This document shows, piece after piece, positions 44,854-56,295 of a stretch of DNA of 64,000 nucleotides. The stretch spans positions 21,646,692 to 21,710,691 of the forward strand of contig OY743179.1 in assembly GCA_963555705.1 (NCBI GenBank), read 5' to 3'. The position numbers and the translations under genes were made by a program. The notes under the pieces were generated by a model, which made no database searches, had not been told where the DNA came from, and saw only the letters and a list, made by a program, of their open reading frames with translations. Numbering within the stretch: position 1 is the stretch's first letter; the number at the start of each line of letters is the position of its first letter. The DNA is from Ligustrum vulgare (lineage: Eukaryota; Streptophyta; Magnoliopsida; Lamiales; Oleaceae).

Positions 44854-44991
44854 CCAAGGGGGTTAGTCCATTGGTTAAGGTCCCTGCCCCCTTACTAGGT
44901 GATCTTGGGTTCAAGTTCTATGGGGTTCTATGGGGGAGGATTGGGGTTTGGGTATATTGTATTTAGTTCAAAAAAAATAAAAAATAAAAAA
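44854..44991 (+). mobile_element. Short tRNA-derived SINE
   Basis: 17-bp target duplications at 44837-44853 and 44992-45008 (AGTGCTTAGCACACGGG, one mismatch). Pol III A box TTAGTCCATTGGTTAAGG and B box GGGTTCAAGTTC are well spaced, and the element ends in an A-rich tail. Only 138 bp long. It sits upstream of SWEET-B and is absent from copy A. Confidence 0.88.
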
Positions 44992-45008
44992 AGTGCTTAG
45001 CACATGGG

Positions 45009-45699
45009 ATGGTGACCATAAGGACTTAAATTTAATTGTACTATTCTAGATTTTATAGGAAATAATTTTCTAAATGGCTTGAATTTGTGGCTGAGCTAGC
45101 GTCTTCAATTCGAGCCGATCAGTGTTTCGTGAAGAAACTAGATTTTGTTTTGTATAATGAACGGACGGAACGTTTCACACAATTTAGCTGACGGAGGGCT
45201 GTAATTTACATGTGAGATGTGAGGGTCCCACACGACTGTTACGTTTCTTTATGCCATATAAATGGCTAGCCTTTTGCTTTATATGGCCATGTATTCGAAA
45301 ATGTTCTAAATGGTGTTTTGGTCATTTAGGATTGAAGTTTGGACTTACTCAGATGGGAAAAATACACCAGTAATCATCAAGCTATTTCTATAATATTAAG
45401 TTAGTCAACAAAATCTTTAGCAGGTCTTGAACACTTCATTATAATTGGGCAATAACATAACCTGCCCAAATATTCATTAAATTGTGCCATGACTGTAATG
45501 GAAAGTTGACTCAGTTCACTCTAAATTAGAAAGCAATATATATATATATAAAATACAACCGTTCTCCTATCAAAATTCAAAGATCACGATAATACCAAAC
45601 ATAGATTATAGTGCACCTCATACAAAACATATATTTAAATAGTGTTTTTCAGAATAATTTTAAAATATAATCTCCAACATTTTAACACAAGTCTACAAT
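45009..45699. other. Promoter-distal DNA, no gene
   Basis: Up to about 45355 the sequence still aligns in patches with the SWEET-A upstream region. Beyond that it is AT-rich and unassigned. Confidence 0.5.
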
Positions 45700-47171
45700 A
45701 TATCAGTTGACAATGACGATCAAAGATTTTCCCTACTTCAAAGCGCTAGACGACATACACTTTAGTGTCTCCAAAATTCGAAGTTTTCGAACACGTGTAG
45801 AAATTACTCTTTTCAAGCACCTTTTGAAACAACAAGCATATATTTTTTGTGTATGCTTGAACCATCTGATGTTCCGGCTAGTGAGTTGTTGTGAGTCTTG
45901 GCCTCTCAATCATATCAACATGGTTAGGAGCTAACTAGTAGCTAACTTTTCATGCCACTGATGTACTTGTTCCCTAATGAATCTTGTTATGAAATTCAGC
46001 TAAGTGTTATTTCGACTTACATATTTTTTAAAGAACAAGTGACTGCTCGTTGGCTACTCGATATCCCCGCGGCAAACACATGCTTCACATTAGCTGGCAC
46101 TCATTGGCTTCGTACTTTGAACATCTATATCAACCATTCGTTGCTTCTTAATTCACTAGAATCAACCACAGCATCCCAATGCTCATCAAACCCCTCTGCC
46201 ATCTCTACATCCCTAATTATGGTCATCAACGTGTGATAATACTGTCTATAGAGCATAACATTCATTTTCTCTGGTAACTTGTTCAATATAAGCCAGAGAT
46301 AAAACTGATTGAAGGCAACACTATTGAGATACCTTTTGCTATTGCGACATCCTGATCATTAATAATTACACATGGGGCAACTTGGTTTTGCATTGTTTCA
46401 AGAAACTTAGAAAAAAAACCAAACAAAGGATTCATAGTATGATTCACACCCACAAAAGGAGCAAGTATCTACGCGTTCGTGTTGGTATTGTAAGTAGTAT
46501 CAAACACTACAACATCGCCAAAATAAGTGTACAACATTCTTGACTCACAGTTAGCCCAAAAAACAACAGACAAATTTATCTTCCTCTTGAGTATGATATT
46601 TGATGAAAAAGTTAGGATTCTTTTCTTTTTCAAACATGAAAGCTCAATTAAAACCTGTGCATCATGACCCAATTGTTCTTGCCGTAAATCTCTTTCATTA
46701 TTTCTAATATCCCTCTCTACACACCCTATTGTTGATGATACATCGGCATCTATCTCCAATAGTCGCACTTGCTGACAGGTGGAAATATTTTCCTCAGAAA
46801 ACTGATTGACAAGGCCTTCTTAGTGGCAGTTACCTTACTATGTGATCTCAACAAGTGCACCCTACTGGGAGAAGTAAGAGCATGGTTTTGTTTCTCAATA
46901 AATTTACTAACAACCCAACATTGTCCAGTCTATTGCTCTACTACTACCATTCTTGCATTATACCCACACCACATTTTACCACATTTTCTTTCTCTAGTAT
47001 GTTCAACATCATCCTTACGATGTATTTGATATGTCTCGTCTGTTTTACCTTCTTTGGAGCACACAAATAAATTTCAAACATATTAGTTCGTTGATTTATT
47101 CTTCTTACAATTACCCACTTTAGTACTAAATCCTGCCTCACAAACATACTAATTGTAAAAACTGTGGGCAT
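45700..47171 (-). pseudogene. FAR1/MULE-type transposase fossil
   Basis: Minus-strand remains of a FAR1/FHY3-like (Mutator-derived) transposase. Recognisable pieces in order are: a degraded N-terminal zinc-binding region (VVKCGVGI, LKWVIVRRINQ); the transposase core NLSVVFWANCESRMLYTYFG then DVVVFDTTYNTNTNA, APFVGVNHTMNPLFGFFSKF, CVIINDQDVAIAKGI; later SSELRSNEWLI, NVKHVFAAGISSSQRA, KVLEKSNFYTCSKTSNFGD and RFEVGKIFDRH. At least three frame changes and several stops make it non-functional. No SWIM zinc finger follows. It may be a decayed MULE or a dead copy of a domesticated FAR1 family gene; terminal repeats were not found. Confidence 0.85.
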
Positions 47172-47252
47172 TTCATGGGAACCGAATTCTAATCCAATCT
47201 AAGGTTTTGTACTATGAGGAACGTGGGGAATGAACACGTTATCATCATCCTC

Positions 47253-47253
<1 letters not shown>

Positions 47254-47301
<48 letters not shown>
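47254..47301. repeat. AT microsatellite
   Basis: An unbroken (TA)n run of about 47 bp. Confidence 0.97.
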
Positions 47302-47304
<3 letters not shown>

Positions 47305-48058
47305 TCGAACAAAACTGTGAAAAAATAATTTAATTGGCATTAGCTCAAATTCTAAGTTGTTTATGCTAAGTCGTCATTTTAAAATTAAAATAAAATAATA
47401 AGACTTATACTATTTTGAATGAAATTACTAATTTCTAGGGGACAGAAATTAGATAAACAATATAAAAAGTCTTAACTTCATAAGAAAATGAACATATATA
47501 TAATAACATCAACAAAAGAATTACGTTAATGACTTATTAGTGCTTCCCAGTAAAAAAAATTAGTTTATTAATCAAGGTTTATAATAAATTTTTTTAATCT
47601 CATTATAGTTGACTAGTTTAAAAAAAATCAAAAATCAAAAAAGGTCTACCAATAAACTAATTAAAAGCATGAACAAAGTTTAGAACTTACTGAAATTTTG
47701 TTGAATTTGCAAGAAGTGAAATTTTGAAGCAGATCATCAAAAAGATAAAATTGAGCTGAACTGTTGAATAAATGTTGAACTTAAATCTTCTAACTTATAT
47801 TATAAGAGTGAGTTTTAAAATCACTATTCATTTATGGTTAGATCATTTTTTGCCCTTTAGTGGTCCTTTATTTTTATTTTTTGGTGCTTTGCTTATATTC
47901 ATTTGTTCAATTTTGTGGGCTCAAATGAAATCATAATAACAAGATCTTGATAACAATGTAAAATTTTCTCACACTACTTTAACACATTATTTTTGAGGAA
48001 AATTACATAAAACATTGTATTTCAAAGATACAATTCAAAAATCATGTGAAGGAAATCC
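47302..48058. other. AT-rich DNA left of the large inverted repeat
   Basis: No gene. The part 47927-48020 (AATAACAAGATCTTGATAAC and following) resembles 53001-53080 in direct orientation, so some flanking repeats of the foldback region also occur on the other side. Confidence 0.5.
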
Positions 48059-51000
48059 TTTTTTTTTTTTTTTTTAAATTCAAGTGTCAATTCATTTAAT
48101 TAGGTATTTAATAATTAAAAATAAATATAATAATATATATAAGATAAACATAATTATCTACTATATATTATATTAAAACTAATATAATATTAAATCAAAA
48201 TTTCAAATTTTGACTTCACAATCTACCACCACCCCGCCCATGCCCCTCCCACCACCCCCACCCCACTTACCCACCCACCACACCCCAAAAATAATTTTTA
48301 TTTTTTTCCTTTCGATGTTTTCCTATTATTCCCCATTTCACCCCCACCCAAAACCCACTCGACCCTACCCCACCTCATTGCAAAGTAACAAATTGATCTC
48401 ACCATAACCACATCCACCCACCCCCACCCTACCAATCCCAAAAATAAGTTTATTTTTATTTTCTCTCGATATTTTCCTACACTTCCCCATCCCACCCCAC
48501 CCAAACCTAACCCCACTCGACCGTAACCTACCCCACCCCACCTCATCGCAAAGTGACAAATTGATCTCACCCTAGCCACATCCCCGACCCCACCTACCCT
48601 ACCCACCCCACCTCACCACCCATATCCTACCCCACCTCAAAAATAAGTTTATTTTTATATTCTCCGGATGTTTTCCTACACTTCCACATCCCACCCCACT
48701 CAAACCCAACCGCACTCCACTCGACCCTACATCACCTCATCGCAAAGTGACAAATTGATCTAATCTCAGCCACAGACCACAACACACCCCGCCCGCCTCG
48801 CCCCCCAGCCTACCCCACCCACCGCAAAAACGATTTTTTTCTTTCTACTTTTCCACATACCCCCACCCGTCCCGACACCACCCTACCCACCCCACCCCAC
48901 CCCAACCCAACCCAAAAATGATTTTTTTTCCTTCTACTTTTCCACGCCCCCACCCCAACACCACTGCCCACCCCACCTCACAAAATGAGTTTTTTTTATC
49001 TCTCCATGTTTTCCCACCCTATCCCGCCACCCACCCCACCCAAAAATGATTTTTTTCTTCTAATTTTCAGCACCCACCTAGCCCTCGACCCTACCAGCTA
49101 CCCAACCAACCAATTGACCCCACCCACCCAAAAATGATTTTTTTCTTCCACTTTTTCACACCCCACCCAGACCCTGCCCTTGCATCCACCCACCCGACCA
49201 TACCTACCAATCCCCTAAAAATGATTTTTTTCTTCAATTTTTCACACCCCCACCTACCTCGCTCCTGACCCTACCCCGCCACCCACCCACCAACTGATCA
49301 CACCCAAAAATGATTTTTTTTTTTACTTTTTCACACTCCATCCCGACCCTACACACGTCACCCAACAACCCCACCACTACCCACCACCACCCCACCCCAC
49401 CCAAAAATGATTTTTTTCTTTTCCACACCTCGTCTCGACCCTACACCCGTCACCCACCAACCCCACCCCTACCTATAAATGATTTTTCTTCTTCTAATTT
49501 TTCACACCCCATCCCCACCCCGCCACCCACCCAACAAACCGACCTTACCCAAAAATGATTTTTTTCTTATACTTTTCCTCGTCCAATGGTCACAAAAAGT
49601 TATATATGGTCACAACCTTTAATATAATTGGTCACAATAATTTATAGTTGGTCACATATTATTTATTTATTGGTCATAACTTCCTTGTTTTTTATGATTA
49701 GTTAATATTTTTTGTCATAATTACCTAATAATTGGTCACTTTACCTACTCGTCATATGTCACACAAAGTCACATTTAGTCGACATTTTGGTTACACTTAC
49801 CTAATAATTCGATTACCCCATCCCACCTCACCCCCACATGCAAAGTCACGACATGTCACACAATGTTTTAATTCGTTACACAATGTCACATTACAAATTT
49901 AGTTGAAAAACCTCACCCACCTACCCACACATTCCTAAAGTCACAATTGGTCACACAAGGTCATAGTTTGATCACATAAGGTCATAATGTGGTCACACGC
50001 GGTCACAGTTAGATCACAATTGATTTAGTTGCAAAATTCGGTCACACAAAGTCACAATTCGATCACATAAAGTCACAGTCGGTCACACGAAGGCACTGTT
50101 CGATCACACAAGGTCATAGTTTTGTAACACATGTGACCGAACTATGATATCGTGTGATTGAACTGTGACCTTGTATGATCGAATTGAGACTTTATATGAC
50201 CGAATTGTGACCTTGTATGTTCAAGCCGTGACTTTGTGTGATCAAGTACGGGATGTGATCAATTATTAGGTAAATGTGACCAAAATATTTACTAATTGTG
50301 TCTTGTGAGAAATGGGGGATATGACCAAGAAAACTAAGAATACGGAATGTGACCAAATATTAGGTAATTGTGACAAAAATGTTAACTAATTGTGATTTAG
50401 GAAACAAGTAAATTATGACCAATAAATAAATAATATGTATCAATTATATGATAATTTTGATCGATTATAGATAAATATGATCAAAATATTGACTAATTGT
50501 GAGTTTGTACGACTTATGATAAGTGCGAATGTGATTAAGAAAACAAGTAAGTTTTGATCAATCAATAAATAAATTGTGATCAATTATTGGTGACTATGAC
50601 CAATTATTAGGTACCTATGATCGAAAAATAAATAATATGTGATCAATTATGGATGATTGTGACCAATTATATAGATTGTGACCAACTGTGACTTGGTGTG
50701 ACCATTGGACGAGAACGTGATGTGACTTACAATTGTGTCAAATATAACTATGTGTGACCGAACTGTGACTTTGTAAGAACGAAGTGTGACTTTATGTGAT
50801 CGACCTATGACCTCGTGTGATCTAACGTGACCTCATTTGACCTAATTGTGACCTCTTATGACCTAAATGTGACCTCGTTTGACCAAACTGCGACTTTGTG
50901 TGAATGAATTTTGACCTTGTGTGACCAACTGTGACTTTGAAGGGGTGGAGTTTTACAACTAAATTTGTAATTGTGACTCTGTGTGACTTAACTGCGATCT

Positions 51001-52326
51001 CGTGTCAACTTTCGTGACTGACTGTGACTTTGGGGGTGTGGATGGTGGGGTAGAGGTTGGGTGGGGCTAGAAAACGTAGAAGAAATCATTTTTTGTGGTG
51101 AGTCGGGGTGGGTGGGTGGGGTCGGGGTTGGAAAAGTAGTTGAAAAAAAATCATTTTTTGGGATAGTTGGGGGTGGGGTGGGAAAAACTAGAAGAAAAAA
51201 ATCATTTTTTGGAGTAGGTGGGTGGGGCGGGTAGGGTGGGGTCGAGGTCTGGTTGGGGGTTGGAAAAAGTAGAAGAAAAAAATTATTTTTTGGATGGGTG
51301 GGTGCGTGGGTGGGTTGGGTTGAGATGGGGTGGTTGGGGTGAAGTGTGAAAAAATAGAAGAAAAATAATTTTTTGATGGGGGTATGGTGGGTAGCGGTGG
51401 GATAGGATGGAGCGGTTGAAGTGAAATGTGAAAAAATAGAAGAAAAATTATTTTGGGTGGGATGGGGTTGTTAGGGTGGGATGTGAAAATATAGAAGAAA
51501 AAACATATTTTGGTGGGGGTGGGTGGGTGGGTGGCGAGGTGGGGTCGGGACGGGGTGGGGTGGGTGGGTGGGGGTGTGAAAAATTAGGAGAAAAAATTAA
51601 TTTTTGGTGGGGTGGGGTTGGGATTGGTGGCGGGATAGGGTATGGGCGAGTCGTGGAAAAGTAGTGGAAAAAAATCATTTTGGATGAGGTGGGTTGGGGG
51701 AGGGTCTGGGCGAGATTGATGGGGAGTCGAAAATTAGAAGGAAAAAAATAATTTTGGATGGGGTGGGTGGGAAAGGGGTAGATGGCGGGGTAGAATTAGG
51801 TAGGGTCTGGGCGAGTTGTTGAAAAGTAATAGAAAAAAATTATTTTGGGTGATGTGGGGTGGGTAGGGTTGGGTTGGGTTGGGTCAGAGTGGGTGGGGTG
51901 GGATGGGACTGGTGGGTGGGTAGGTTGGGAGGAGTGGGGTGGGGGTGGGGTGGGACGGGTAAGTAGGTGGATGGGTGAGATGAGAAAAATATAGAAGTAA
52001 AATTATTATTGTGGTACGGGTGGGGTGGGGGTGAGGTGGGTGAGTGAGTGGGGTGGGGTGGGGTGGGGTGGGTAAGGTGTTGTCGGGGTGGGTGTGAGTG
52101 TGGAAAAGTAGAAGGAAAAAGTCATTTTTTGATTTGGGGTGGGGTGGGGTGGGGTGGGGTTAGTGCGGGGTTAGGTTGGGTTGTGTTGGGATGGGATGGG
52201 GTGGTTGTGGATTAGGTATTTTTTTGATTTTGTTATTTAATATTATATAAGTTTTAATTTAATATATAAGTGATAATTATTATAATATTATATTAATTAA
52301 TTAACTAATTAATACAAAAAAAAAAA
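48059..52326. repeat. Giant inverted repeat (foldback-like) with C-rich and G-rich arms
   Basis: About 4.27 kb centred on the palindrome CACATGTG at 50128-50135. Going outward on each side: GTCAC/GTGAC-rich tracts (49580-50980), then tandem CCCACCC units on the left (48220-49570) and GGGTGGG units on the right (51030-52215), then AT-rich ends (TATATTAAAACTAATATAAT type) and a poly-T (48059-48075) mirrored by a poly-A (52316-52326). CTCGTCCAATGGTCAC at 49577 is answered by its complement at 50699. Each C-rich unit of roughly 75-96 bp near the centre ends in AAAAATGATTTTTTTCTTC; units nearer the outside are longer and contain GCAAAGTGACAAATTGATCT. Pro/His/Thr-rich frames inside are simple-sequence artefacts. 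Confidence 0.85.
51105..51121 (+). other. G-quadruplex-capable tract (example)
   Basis: GGGGTGGGTGGGTGGGG has four G-runs with one-base loops, the most stable kind of quadruplex motif. Many similar tracts occur throughout 51000-52200, with the C-rich counterpart in the left arm. Confidence 0.8.
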
Positions 52327-52379
52327 TCTTAAGTTTGTTATGTTTAAAAAGTGAAAATTTTAGTTTTATAATTATTAAT

Positions 52380-53500
52380 TTTTCCCTTATTTTAGAATTA
52401 CAAAACCGTCAATCGTAGAAAAAGTTATAGCGATTTAAAAGATCTCTTAATAATGTATTTTTCAATTTTTTTTTCACTAGTTAATTTTCATCTCATTTTC
52501 GACATATACACTCCAGATAAAACTTAATTTTTAATGTACCACTTCGAAAAGTTCATAAAAAAGTATAAACTTGTCTTTTGAAAATCATATAACAACTGTC
52601 AAATAAGGCAAACGCACATCCAAAAAAAAACACTTACCTTTTTTTACATATTGTGGTTATCGATTCTTAAAAATTTATTTTTCGATTTTTCTTTTACGAT
52701 TAACTTTTGTCCTATTTTCAAAATCGTACAAACTTTTGATAAAAGTAATTTTTTAATATAAAAGAACTTTAAGAGTTAGCAAAAATCTACAACTTCGTCT
52801 TCAAAATTATATGACAGTTTAGGAATCATAATTTGACTAAATATTACTTTTAATTGTTCATGTGCAATGTAAATTTCTTACATAGTGCTTTACTACATTA
52901 TTTTCTTATAAGGGTGAGTGGGGTGACCCATGTTGTCACTCCTTATTTTTTCTTTTTAGTATTTTTTTTATTTTCTTCGTTTGGTCGACTTTTTGGCTAA
53001 AATAAAGTCACAATAACAAGATTTTGATATCAATATAATCTTCTCACGCAGTACTTTACCTCATTATTTTTCAATTACAAAATTGTCAACCGTAACAAAA
53101 TTTATAACCATTTAAAATGGTCTATTACGGTATTATCAATATATTTTTCCTTTTTTCATGAGCCAACTTTTGTCTAATTTTCGATGTGCATTGTAAAAAA
53201 AAAAAAAAAAAAACTACTTTTTTTTAATGTACCGTTTCGGAAAACTTATAAAAACTAAGATCTAGCATTATTTTCTCACATAGTATTTTGTCACATTGTT
53301 CATGAGCAATATGAATTTCTCACATACTAGTATTTTGTCACATTATTTTTGAGTTACAAAATTGTTAAATGTAGCTAAAGTCATGGTCGTTTTAAATTAT
53401 ATATCTTTTAACATTGTATTTTTCATTTCTTCACAAGTAAACTTTCATAAATTTTTTAACAAAATATTATTTTTTATTATTCATGTGTAATAATACTATT
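52380..53500. repeat. Diverged tandem repeat right of the foldback
   Basis: Blocks with TTACAAAACCGTCAATCGTA recur in diverged form at about 52400, 53078 and 53352, each followed by a TTTAAA..T stretch, TTTTTCA.TTTTTT, and a CTCACA/TTACATAGT.TTT block. They are irregular repeats of a few hundred bases. No gene is seen. Confidence 0.55.
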
Positions 53501-55714
53501 ACGAACATATTTAAAAACACTACTCGTGAGCCACACTCGTGTTGAATAAAAGAACTGAAACAAAGGAAGATGGATCAATGACATGGATGGCACTGGTTTG
53601 TGCTAGAAGAAAATTGGGTATGGGGGTGGATTTGAAATGCTTTATATGGGGAGATTATTTTAAAAAATAAAATAAAATGGGACATGGCCTTGTTTCGTGC
53701 CAGACTTTTGGTAGGAGAACGGTTGTAATATATGTAAATATCAATATGACTGTTCAGTAGAGATTTGAACGATATCAATCATAGTCATTAGGACTTACCA
53801 CCTATTAAATCCAAATAATGATAGATATTCAACAATTTACGTATATTAGCGACCCTGAAGAAAGAACCACTGTACTCTTTGATATGCAGTCAACAAGATT
53901 TTGATGTCTTTTTTCTCTACAAATCACATTACCAAACAAGATAAACTCGTTTAGACCTTTTATACAAAAATAAAAAATAAATGAATACATACCTTCATTT
54001 TAATCGATTGTTAAGCATTTTTTGGATTATAATTGGTTATCTTACATCAAATTAATGGCCAAACACCATGAATCTTAGAGCACATCATGTGTCTAAATTT
54101 CAAGACAAATAATTTTTGATGACTATGAAATAATAGTGGGATTTAATTTTTAACATAGTTCTGATGCAGCCTGCTGCCATTCAAATTATTTAAAACAAAT
54201 CATTTATTTAGATATATTAAGGTTGTTGTCTCAGTAAAACAATTTTTATAATATTTCGTCGTAAAAGATTAATCTGGTTTAGACGAATAACTCAAACCTT
54301 GATATATTGCTTATCATTTTTCATTTAATATGCCCCTACAAGATTATATACATATGTGTGTGCTCGTTAAAGTTTTAGACGAATTGATTATTGACTTCAA
54401 AGTGGATACTTTACCTTTAATATTCATAGTTTTAAGTCCATAGAAATCATTATAAACCAATAATTCAATACCATTTGAAGATATTACCTAATTTAATTCT
54501 AGTCAATAAATTAGACATATGTATCAATTCAATTTTTTCACCACCAGAAATTTTGCAGTGTTACAACTTGACTGTACGCATGAACATATGGTGTGAATGG
54601 CTTTGGATAAATTATTAGGAATATTTCTTCTTTTAGGTTTTTGATTTTGAGAAGATATCATGACATGTCAATTGACTAAGTATGGAAGAATTTAAATTAA
54701 ATAAGAGAAAATTACTAATACAACTCGATAGATATCGATATCGTGTTCTTAAGTTTGGCTTGATTTTATTTTATTCGTGGTCATGTCTTCATCAACAAAA
54801 TTAAGAGCACTTTCAATGCATTCTATGTATTGCAGTTCAAGTTATAGATAATAATAAGAATCTTAGTCCATGCGGTAATGTTGTCTAATTAATACACGGT
54901 CAAGTTAAATTTTATCTCCAATTATGTGATTTATAACTCAAATTTATTTAATAGGAGAGTTTAATTTTTGACGAAACTTCTTTATCTATACAAACCTCTG
55001 CATAATACATGTTTTTTTCTTACTATACTTCTGCTAGACAGGGTTCCTTTCAGATTGTGTTAGAGAAGAATTCTTTACTCAATTTATATTGGCATTGGAG
55101 ATGTTGTAACGTTATCATCCATTGTCGTTTTCGATATTTATGACTGGCAGAAATTACGTGCAAACAAATTCCATCAGAGGGCACTCCTATTTAAATTGGC
55201 ATAAATGGTCACCATGTAGTTAATTATTTTAAAAAGCAAATTTATTATAATTAAAAATAATAAAAAAAATATTACTATGTTAAAAATAAGTAAATAAATA
55301 AATAAAAAGGAAGAAGAAGAGCAAGTTTTATTGTAAATAATATGTTATTAATGAATGTCATTCATATTCCTGCAACTCTAGTTATTATTATCATCACACA
55401 GTATCATTCTTTAAAAAAAAAAAAAAAAAAAATCTATTGATTTCTTCTATATTTTCTTCTCTTTTCTTTCTCTAGTTTATAACAAGTACTCAGAAATACT
55501 AATAATAAGTACTAATAAATTGATTCGTTTTTTAAATTCACAAATTTTCTGGTCACTTGAATTAACATACATAAATTCTCTTTTCCTATTCAAAACAAAA
55601 ATATTTTTATTCTCTTAAATTACATGAAAAAGCGGTATAGTTATTCGATTTGATCATATCGTTTTGACTATACCAATTTATGATAGATAAATATTTATTT
55701 GAATGCAATTTTTT
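53501..55714. other. Unassigned AT-rich intergenic DNA
   Basis: About 2.2 kb without a supported gene, RNA or element. Short open frames here have no family features. Confidence 0.5.
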
Positions 55715-55792
55715 TCTTCAATATTCGAGTACAATATTTCAGAATATTGTTGTATTTATATGCTTGGAAAAGAAACAATCTAAATTCATATT

Positions 55793-56295
55793 CACTATTA
55801 GAATATTCAGTATTACCTATGGAATATTTTCGTCAGCAGTCACAGCCATCGAAACGTTTATTGCCAAAAATTACCGACGACTTCGAAAATTTGTTGAAAA
55901 TTTTCAACAACTGTGAAATTTTCACGGTCTTTTTTTCCAATGAGTTCAAATTTTCGTCGAAAATTTATTTTAAAATTTTTTTTGTATAAATATTAGTTTT
56001 AGTTATAAGTGAATTTTTAAGTATGTATAAAAATTTTTAGACAAATATTTATTCAGTTACATAATATATAATAGCAAAAACATAAAAGAACACAAGAACT
56101 CAATTGTTCCAGTGGTTGGGTAGACACTTAACTCTAAGTTAAAGTGTTCGAATCCGTCCATTACTCATTTCACCAACACGTATAATAGAGTCGAATTTTC
56201 GATAGACAATTTTCATTAGAAAAAGCCATTTTCGATAGAAATTTGTCCTTTATCGATAGATTCGACCGTCGATAACGAACTATTTTCTAGTAGTG
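55793..56295. mobile_element. CACTA-type MITE
   Basis: Starts CACTATTAGAATAT and ends with the complement of CACTACTAGAAAATAG; flanked by ATT at 55790-55792 and 56296-56298. It splits one unit of the palindrome array exactly. Subterminal TCGA/CGATAGA and GAAAATTTTC motifs recur in both arms. Confidence 0.8.
56098..56162 (+). other. tRNA-like/SINE-like segment inside the CACTA MITE
   Basis: TTGTTCCAGTGGTTGGGTAG resembles a pol III A box and GTGTTCGAATCC a B box, at tRNA-like spacing. It does not fold as a clean tRNA by eye. It is probably a SINE head fragment or chance remnant. Confidence 0.35.

Larger units (their letters stand above)
42300..45355. repeat. Duplicated segment, copy B (contains SWEET-B)
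   Basis: Partner of 7500-10985. It matches in the 3' flank (AAACTTGTCCACAC, TTATGCTATCACT), the gene, the promoter, and the upstream patches GGTTAAGCTAAATATGTCA and GGCTAGCCTTTTGC. It lacks the MULE-like, Tourist-like and intronic insertions of copy A and has its own SINE. Confidence 0.8.

Noticed and set aside
48210..51678. Open frames coding Pro/His/Thr-rich or Gly/Trp-rich proteins on both strands
   Set aside because: They are produced by CCCACCC/GGGTGGG tandem repeats. They have no stable start, domain or codon bias.
56098..56162. A functional tRNA gene
   Set aside because: Only the two pol III boxes look right; a clean acceptor stem and anticodon arm are not visible, and it is inside a MITE.
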